The notes under the pieces were generated by a model that saw only the letters and a list, made by a program, of their open reading frames with translations, was not told the origin of the DNA and searched no databases. The position numbers and the translations under genes were made by a program. Source: Lachnospiraceae bacterium UBA7012 (lineage in GTDB: Bacteria; Bacillota; Clostridia; Lachnospirales; Lachnospiraceae). Taken from it: a stretch of DNA of 8,461 nt. The first letter of the stretch is position 1. Every line of letters begins with the position of its first letter. Location: contig DJXE01000044.1 in NCBI GenBank assembly GCA_002449595.1, forward strand, positions 1 through 8,461, in the 5' to 3' direction. This document shows positions 5,143 to 8,461 of the stretch, one piece after another.

Positions 5143-6312
5143 ATGGAAGAGACCAATAACACTAAGACGATCGTCGGCGTCCGCTTTCGGACGGCCGGTA
5201 AAGTATATTATTTTGATCCGAACGGGATCGCGCTGAAGAAGGGTGACCACGTTATCGTCGAGACGGCGCGCGGGATCGAGTATGGACTCGTGATCTGCGA
5301 TCCGATGGAGCTCCCGGAGGAGAAGTTTACGAAGCAGCTCAAGCCGGTGCTTCGCGCCGCGACGGAGGAGGACGCCCAGCATGAGGCGGCGAACCGCGCG
5401 CGGGAGAAGGAAGCGTACCGCACCTGCCAGGAGAAGATCCGCACCCATGAGCTGGAAATGAAGCTGATCGACGCGGAATATACCTTTGACAACAGCAAGC
5501 TGCTGTTCTATTTCACGGCGGACGGGCGCGTGGATTTCCGCGAGCTGGTCAAGGATCTCGCGACGGTTTTCCGCACGCGCATCGAGCTGCGGCAGGTCGG
5601 CGTGCGCGACGAGACCAAGATCCTCGGCGGATACGGGATCTGCGGCAGGCCGCTTTGCTGCCACACTTATCTGTCCGACTTTGCGCCGGTGTCGATCAAG
5701 ATGGCGAAGGAGCAGAATCTTTCCCTCAATCCGACTAAGATCTCCGGCGTCTGCGGCAGGCTGATGTGCTGCCTGAAGAACGAGGAAGAGACCTACGAGG
5801 AGCTCAATAAGAAGCTGCCCCGCCCCGGCGACGAGGTCGAGGGAAGCGACGGCCTGCGCGGCGAAGTCGAGAACGTCGACGTGCTGCGCCAGAGGATCCG
5901 CATCCTGGTCGAGGTCGACGACGAGAAGGAAATGCACGAGTACGGCCCCGGCGAGTGGACGATGATCCGCAAGCGGCGCCGCGGCAGCCAGAAGCACAAA
6001 GGACGCGGCAAGGACGGCGCGGAGGCCGGCGGCGAGAACGCGAAGGAGCTCGAGAAGCTCGCCAGTGAAGAGCGCACCCCGGACGAGAACAAGTCCGACG
6101 AGAACGGCTCGAAGGAGCGCCGCTCCGGGCGCAGGCAGAACCGCTCGCGGCGCCGTGAGCGCGAAGGCCGCGGCGAGGGCGAGGAGCAGCGGGGTGAGCA
6201 TGGTGAGCGTGGGGAACGCGGTGGCCGTGAGGAGCGCAGAGGCCGGAGAGAGCGCGAGGGCCGCGGAGAGCGGAATGAGAGAAGCGAGCGTGAAGAACGC
6301 AGTGACAGTTGA
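5143..6312 (+). CDS. ricT: RicT/YaaT PSP1-domain Fe-S protein with long Arg/Glu/Gly-rich tail
   Basis: RicT (YaaT) in Bacillus acts with RicA and RicF as an Fe-S complex that works with RNase Y in mRNA processing and affects sporulation, competence and biofilm formation. The conserved PSP1 core covers about residues 8-275. It carries six cysteines in two groups, C167/C172/C173 (CGRPLCC) and C204/C209/C210 (CGRLMCC), matching the cluster-binding cysteines of the family. Bacillus YaaT is about 275 residues long; this protein has 389. The additional part (about 277-389) is almost only R, E, G, K, S and N and looks disordered, in an RGRGER style. It is preceded by AAGGA with only 4-nt spacing and starts one base after the holB stop. 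Its 3' end overlaps trmN6 by 38 nt. An RNA-binding role of the tail is inference from composition. Confidence 0.95.
   Translation: MEETNNTKTIVGVRFRTAGKVYYFDPNGIALKKGDHVIVETARGIEYGLVICDPMELPEEKFTKQLKPVLRAATEEDAQHEAANRAREKEAYRTCQEKIRTHELEMKLIDAEYTFDNSKLLFYFTADGRVDFRELVKDLATVFRTRIELRQVGVRDETKILGGYGICGRPLCCHTYLSDFAPVSIKMAKEQNLSLNPTKISGVCGRLMCCLKNEEETYEELNKKLPRPGDEVEGSDGLRGEVENVDVLRQRIRILVEVDDEKEMHEYGPGEWTMIRKRRRGSQKHKGRGKDGAEAGGENAKELEKLASEERTPDENKSDENGSKERRSGRRQNRSRRREREGRGEGEEQRGEHGERGERGGREERRGRREREGRGERNERSEREERSDS
6157..6270 (+). repeat. Low-complexity repeat in the ricT tail
   Basis: This segment encodes repeated R/E/G units such as REREGRGE. The 21-bp stretches 6157-6177 and 6250-6270 agree at 19 of 21 positions and code for the same seven residues, with degenerate GAGCGT/GAGCGC units between them. 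Such DNA tends to expand and contract by slippage, so tail length may differ between strains. The second copy also contains the GGAG that serves as the likely ribosome binding site of trmN6. Confidence 0.6.
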
Positions 6313-7048
6313 ATTAAAAAATGGAGAATCTCTGAGTGATCTGCAGCGAGATGGGCTGCAGATCATTCAGCATCCGGGGCTTTTCAGTTTCGGAATCGAT
6401 GCGGTGCTGCTCTCTGGCTTCGCGGAAATCAGGGAGGGGGACCGCGTCGCGGACCTCGGCACCGGGACAGGAATTCTTCCTATCTTGCTTGCGGCAAAGA
6501 CGAAGGCTGCGCACCTGACAGGCCTGGAGATCCTTGCCGAGAGCGCGGATATGGCTGAAAGAAGCGTACGGATGAACGGCCTGGACGATAGAATCTCAAT
6601 TGTATCTGGTGACATCCGGAAGGTTGAGGATTACTTCACGACAGCGTCCATGGACGCTGTCGTCTCCAACCCGCCTTACATGATCGCGGACCACGGGCGC
6701 GGCAATCCGAACGGCGCGATCGCGGCCGCGCGGCACGAGCTCCTCTGCACTTTCGACGACGTCGCGCGCGCGGCCTCTTATCTTCTTCGCAGCAGCGGCC
6801 GCTTCAGCCTCGTGCACAGGCCATTCCGCCTCCCGGAATTGTTCGAAACGCTGCGGAAGCACCACCTGGAGCCGAAGCGGATGCGCCTCGTGCATCCCTT
6901 CGCGGACCGCGAGCCGAATCTCGTCCTGATCGAGTGCGTCAAAGGCGGCCGCCCGCGGCTCGCCATCGATCCTCCGCTCGTTGTCTACCGCGAGCCCGGC
7001 ATATATACCGACGAAGTGCTTGAGATCTATGGGAATGACAGGGGCTGA
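6275..7048 (+). CDS. trmN6: tRNA1(Val) (adenine37-N6)-methyltransferase TrmN6 (YabB family)
   Basis: This is a class I SAM-dependent methyltransferase of the TrmN6/YabB family, which makes m6A at position 37 of tRNA-Val in E. coli. With ATG 6275 it has 257 residues. Early conserved text includes LQRDGLQIIQ (23-32) and FSFGIDAVLLS (37-47). Motif I is D60-LGTGTG (60-66), acidic motif II E85, and the catalytic N6-adenine motif N132-P-P-Y135, followed by the family's ARHELL (152-157). ATG 6275 has GGAG (6265-6268) at 6-nt spacing. GTG 6290 is an alternative, nearer to where many homologues begin. The frame stays open back to 6065 inside the ricT tail, but that part is a compositional shadow. Its position after ricT matches yaaT-(yabA)-yabB in Bacillus, with yabA missing here. 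The function is well supported, the exact target adenine in this organism less so. Confidence 0.92.
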   Translation: MREASVKNAVTVELKNGESLSDLQRDGLQIIQHPGLFSFGIDAVLLSGFAEIREGDRVADLGTGTGILPILLAAKTKAAHLTGLEILAESADMAERSVRMNGLDDRISIVSGDIRKVEDYFTTASMDAVVSNPPYMIADHGRGNPNGAIAAARHELLCTFDDVARAASYLLRSSGRFSLVHRPFRLPELFETLRKHHLEPKRMRLVHPFADREPNLVLIECVKGGRPRLAIDPPLVVYREPGIYTDEVLEIYGNDRG

Positions 7049-7202
7049 GCTTCCTATCGCATATGGAAGAAGCAAGAATAAAGCCGTAAATCGTGCCAGA
7101 CAGGTCACGGAAGAAGAAAGCGGCATAAAGGAAGACAGGCATCATAAGCCGGATCAGAAAAAACCAGGCGAGGGGACGAAGGAGAACGGACAAATAATAT
7201 GA
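7029..7202 (+). CDS. Possible small charged protein between trmN6 and rsmI (57 aa, unrecognised)
   Basis: I do not recognise this protein. A reading frame fills the 150-nt gap between trmN6 and rsmI; from ATG 7029 it gives 57 residues, and from ATG 7035 it gives 55. The product is hydrophilic, rich in K, R, E and G, with no cysteine and no membrane segment, and is probably disordered. In its favour: its stop overlaps the rsmI start as ATGA (7199-7202), the same coupling seen twice earlier in this operon, and the rsmI SD (AAGGAG, 7179-7184) lies 14 nt away, too far for efficient independent initiation. Against it: no good SD precedes either ATG, so it would rely on re-initiation after trmN6 (20-nt overlap), and the purine-rich composition could keep a frame open by chance. 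Bacillus has the GIY-YIG gene yazA here; this is not a GIY-YIG protein. Confidence 0.3.
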   Translation: MGMTGAELPIAYGRSKNKAVNRARQVTEEESGIKEDRHHKPDQKKPGEGTKENGQII

Positions 7203-8068
7203 AAGATATGGCGGAACCGGGGCGCCTGCTGCTGTGCGCGACGCCGATCGGAAATCTTGAGGATATGACGCCGCGCGTGATCGCGGCGATGCGGGAGGCG
7301 GACGTGATTGCGGCGGAGGATACGCGCAACACGATCAAGCTTCTGAATCACTTCGACATCCATACGCCGATGGTGAGCTATCACGAGTATAACAAGTTCG
7401 AGCGGGCGGATGAGCTGGTCGGGCGCATGCTGCGCGGAGAGACGGTCGCTGTGGTCACGGATGCGGGAACGCCGGCGATCTCGGACCCTGGAGAAGTACT
7501 CGCGGCGAAGTGCATCGAAGCGGGAATCCGCGTGTCGTCGCTCCCGGGAGCGTGCGCGCTCATCACGGCGCTGACGATGTCCGGCATGTCGGCGCGCCGG
7601 TTTGCTTTTGAGGGCTTTCTTCCAAATGATAAGTCCGAAAAGAAGGAACGAACGAGAATCCTGAACCAGCTCGCAGACGAAGAGCGAACGATGATCCTTT
7701 ACGAAGCGCCGCATCGCCTGCGCACGACGCTGCGCGACCTGGAAGAGCACCTCGGTGACCGGAAGGTGACACTCTGCCGGGAACTCACCAAAAGATATGA
7801 GGAGGCAGTCCCGACAACACTCCGCGGCGCACTCGAACTCTACGAGGAAAAAGAGCCGCGAGGAGAGTACGTCCTCGTCCTGGAAGGGAAAAGCCGCGAA
7901 GAGCGGGAAGAAGAGTCCCGGCGTGAATGGGAACAGATGAGCGTGAAGGACCACGTTGCCCTCTATGAAGAGAAGGGCATGACAAGAAAAGAAGCAATGA
8001 AGGCGGCTGCGCAGGATCGCGGTATCTCCCGCCGCGAAATATATGACCAGCTCCTGGAAGAAAACTAA
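7199..8068 (+). CDS. rsmI: 16S rRNA (cytidine1402-2'-O)-methyltransferase RsmI
   Basis: RsmI 2'-O-methylates C1402 in the decoding centre of 16S rRNA, using SAM. The 289-residue length is typical. The tetrapyrrole-methylase-like fold shows its motifs in order: ATPIGNLEDMT (14-24), AAEDTRNT (38-45), SYHEYN (60-65), DAGTPAISDPG (88-98), LPGACALITAL (115-125), FEGFLP (137-142), YEAPHR (168-173) and CRELTKRYEE (193-202). The C-terminal 60 residues are charged and end in a small helix-turn-helix-like segment (about 249-286), as in many RsmI proteins. The start is ATG 7199, with AAGGAG 14 nt away; ATG 7208 is in frame but even farther from it. The start overlaps the stop of the upstream small frame. 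It is the last gene of the operon, as in the Bacillus holB-rsmI cluster. Confidence 0.96.
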   Translation: MKDMAEPGRLLLCATPIGNLEDMTPRVIAAMREADVIAAEDTRNTIKLLNHFDIHTPMVSYHEYNKFERADELVGRMLRGETVAVVTDAGTPAISDPGEVLAAKCIEAGIRVSSLPGACALITALTMSGMSARRFAFEGFLPNDKSEKKERTRILNQLADEERTMILYEAPHRLRTTLRDLEEHLGDRKVTLCRELTKRYEEAVPTTLRGALELYEEKEPRGEYVLVLEGKSREEREEESRREWEQMSVKDHVALYEEKGMTRKEAMKAAAQDRGISRREIYDQLLEEN

Positions 8069-8072
8069 TTTC

Positions 8073-8098
8073 TGAGTCGTTTCCCCGAAACAAGCTCA
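8073..8098 (+). terminator. Weak hairpin after rsmI (poor terminator candidate)
   Basis: TGAG (8073-8076), GTTTC (8079-8083), loop CCC, GAAAC (8087-8091) and CTCA (8095-8098) form two short stems separated by a small internal loop. It begins 4 nt after the rsmI stop. The following bases are AAAATC rather than a T-run, so intrinsic termination would be weak at best. A 10-bp palindrome CTTCCGGAAG (8106-8115) follows, also without a T-run. Factor-dependent termination or read-through into pckA is possible. Confidence 0.25.
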
Positions 8099-8146
8099 AA
8101 ATCAACTTCCGGAAGAGAACCGCCCCCCGCTTCCCCGCGCCGCAAG

Positions 8147-8175
8147 TTGTATTGATTTTTAAACCGTTCTATGGT
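8147..8175 (+). promoter_or_regulatory. Predicted sigma-A promoter for pckA
   Basis: The -35 TTGTAT (8147-8152) and -10 TATGGT (8170-8175) are separated by 17 bp. Transcription would start near 8182, leaving a leader of about 63 nt. The region is markedly AT-rich compared with the coding DNA around it. An inverted pair CCGTT (8164-8168) and AACGG (8184-8188) flanks the -10. Confidence 0.55.
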
Positions 8176-8207
8176 AAAAAAGAAACGGCAATTGTGATTT
8201 CCTTAAC

Positions 8208-8219
8208 AACTAATTAGTT
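8208..8219. promoter_or_regulatory. Perfect 12-bp palindrome in the pckA leader (possible operator)
   Basis: AACTAATTAGTT is fully self-complementary and lies between the predicted pckA start of transcription (near 8182) and the ribosome binding site (AGAGG, 8232-8236). A repressor bound here would act as a roadblock. In AT-rich DNA a 12-bp palindrome could also be chance. The regulator is unknown. Confidence 0.35.
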
Positions 8220-8244
8220 ATAAACAAAGAAAGAGGTAGTGAAT

Positions 8245-8461
8245 ATGGCAGAACTCAATCTCGAAAAGTATGGCATCGTCGGCGCAACCGAGATCATCCA
8301 CAACCCGTCCTTCGAATTCCTGTATGAAGAAGAGATGAAGCCTGAACTTGAGGGCTTTGACAAGGGCGTGCTGACTGAGCTTGGTGCCGTCAATGTCATG
8401 ACCGGCGTTTACACCGGCCGTTCTCCCAAGGACAAATACATCGTCATGGACGAGAACTCCA
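8245..8461 (+). CDS. pckA: ATP-dependent phosphoenolpyruvate carboxykinase PckA, 5' part only
   Basis: PckA interconverts oxaloacetate plus ATP with PEP, CO2 and ADP; in fermenting anaerobes it often runs toward oxaloacetate for succinate formation. Only the first 72 residues are in the window, of about 530 for the family. The segment [14 protein letters not shown] (9-22) and the substrate-binding motif T57-GRSPKDK (57-64) are characteristic of the ATP-type enzyme; the arginine of TGRSP (R59 here) binds the carboxylate substrate. The nucleotide-binding and metal sites lie beyond the edge. ATG 8245 has AGAGG with 8-nt spacing. It has its own promoter and so is probably a separate unit from the rsmI operon. 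Its codon use looks like that of a well-expressed gene. Identity is secure despite the truncation. Confidence 0.94.
   Translation, partial: MAELNLEKYGIVGATEIIHNPSFEFLYEEEMKPELEGFDKGVLTELGAVNVMTGVYTGRSPKDKYIVMDENS

Noticed and set aside
6157..6270. CRISPR-like or tandem repeat array
   Set aside because: The repeats are coding, imperfect and in frame with RicT residues; there are no spacers of uniform length and no cas genes.
5116..6366. 416-codon open frame antisense to ricT
   Set aside because: It is the complement of GC-rich, R/E-rich coding DNA, Leu/Ala-rich with no recognisable domain; ricT on the other strand is certain.
6939..7193. Minus-strand frame with a hydrophobic N-terminus resembling a membrane segment
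   Set aside because: Its hydrophobic part is simply the complement of the purine-rich Lys/Glu-coding gap before rsmI; there is no SD and it runs into trmN6.

Overview
The window is GC-rich chromosomal DNA from a Gram-positive anaerobe, most likely a Clostridia member of the Lachnospiraceae type. The evidence is a run of core genes in the order holB, ricT (yaaT), trmN6 (yabB), rsmI, which matches the conserved holB-yaaT-yabB-rsmI neighbourhood of Bacillota. There is also an A-type flavodiiron protein, a TIGR03905-type TSCPD protein and an ATP-type PEP carboxykinase typical of gut or oral Clostridia. The family assignment rests on recognition of protein style, not on a search. There is no sign of phage, insertion sequence, CRISPR array, rRNA or tRNA.

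Left part (1-2424, minus strand). A strong promoter (1175-1203) drives a two-gene unit: an 80-residue four-cysteine TSCPD protein, then murG, joined by a one-base TAATG overlap. murG runs off the left edge. Upstream of this unit is fprA, a complete flavodiiron O2/NO reductase with all seven di-iron ligands present.

Intergenic region 2425-2665. This stretch separates the divergent genes fprA and nudC and is the most structured non-coding DNA in the window. The two best predicted promoters face each other rather than back to back, so the predicted 5' leaders overlap by about 30 nt. The overlap is occupied almost entirely by one strong hairpin (2482-2505). A GC-rich dyad of the form CACGCG-N5-CGCGTG occurs twice, and one copy sits between the -35 and -10 of the fprA promoter. 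A third dyad lies just ahead of the nudC ribosome binding site.

Central and right part (2666-8068, plus strand). Seven tightly packed reading frames look like one operon: nudC (NAD+ diphosphatase/deNADding), a guanylate-kinase-like protein, holB (clamp-loader delta'), ricT (with a long Arg/Glu/Gly tail), trmN6 (tRNA methyltransferase), a possible 57-residue small protein, and rsmI (16S rRNA methyltransferase). Three junctions are ATGA overlaps, one has a 1-nt gap, and ricT/trmN6 overlap by 38 nt. The theme is nucleotide and RNA housekeeping: NAD or RNA-cap turnover, nucleotide phosphorylation, replication, RNase Y-linked RNA processing, and tRNA and rRNA methylation. tmk, yabA and the GIY-YIG gene yazA, present in the Bacillus version of this cluster, are absent here.

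Right edge (8069-8461). A 176-nt gap holds a weak hairpin, a good promoter (8147-8175) and a perfect 12-bp palindrome, followed by the start of pckA. No clear new system is visible. The points most worth a second look are the fprA/nudC control region, the small ORF before rsmI, and the unusual RicT tail.
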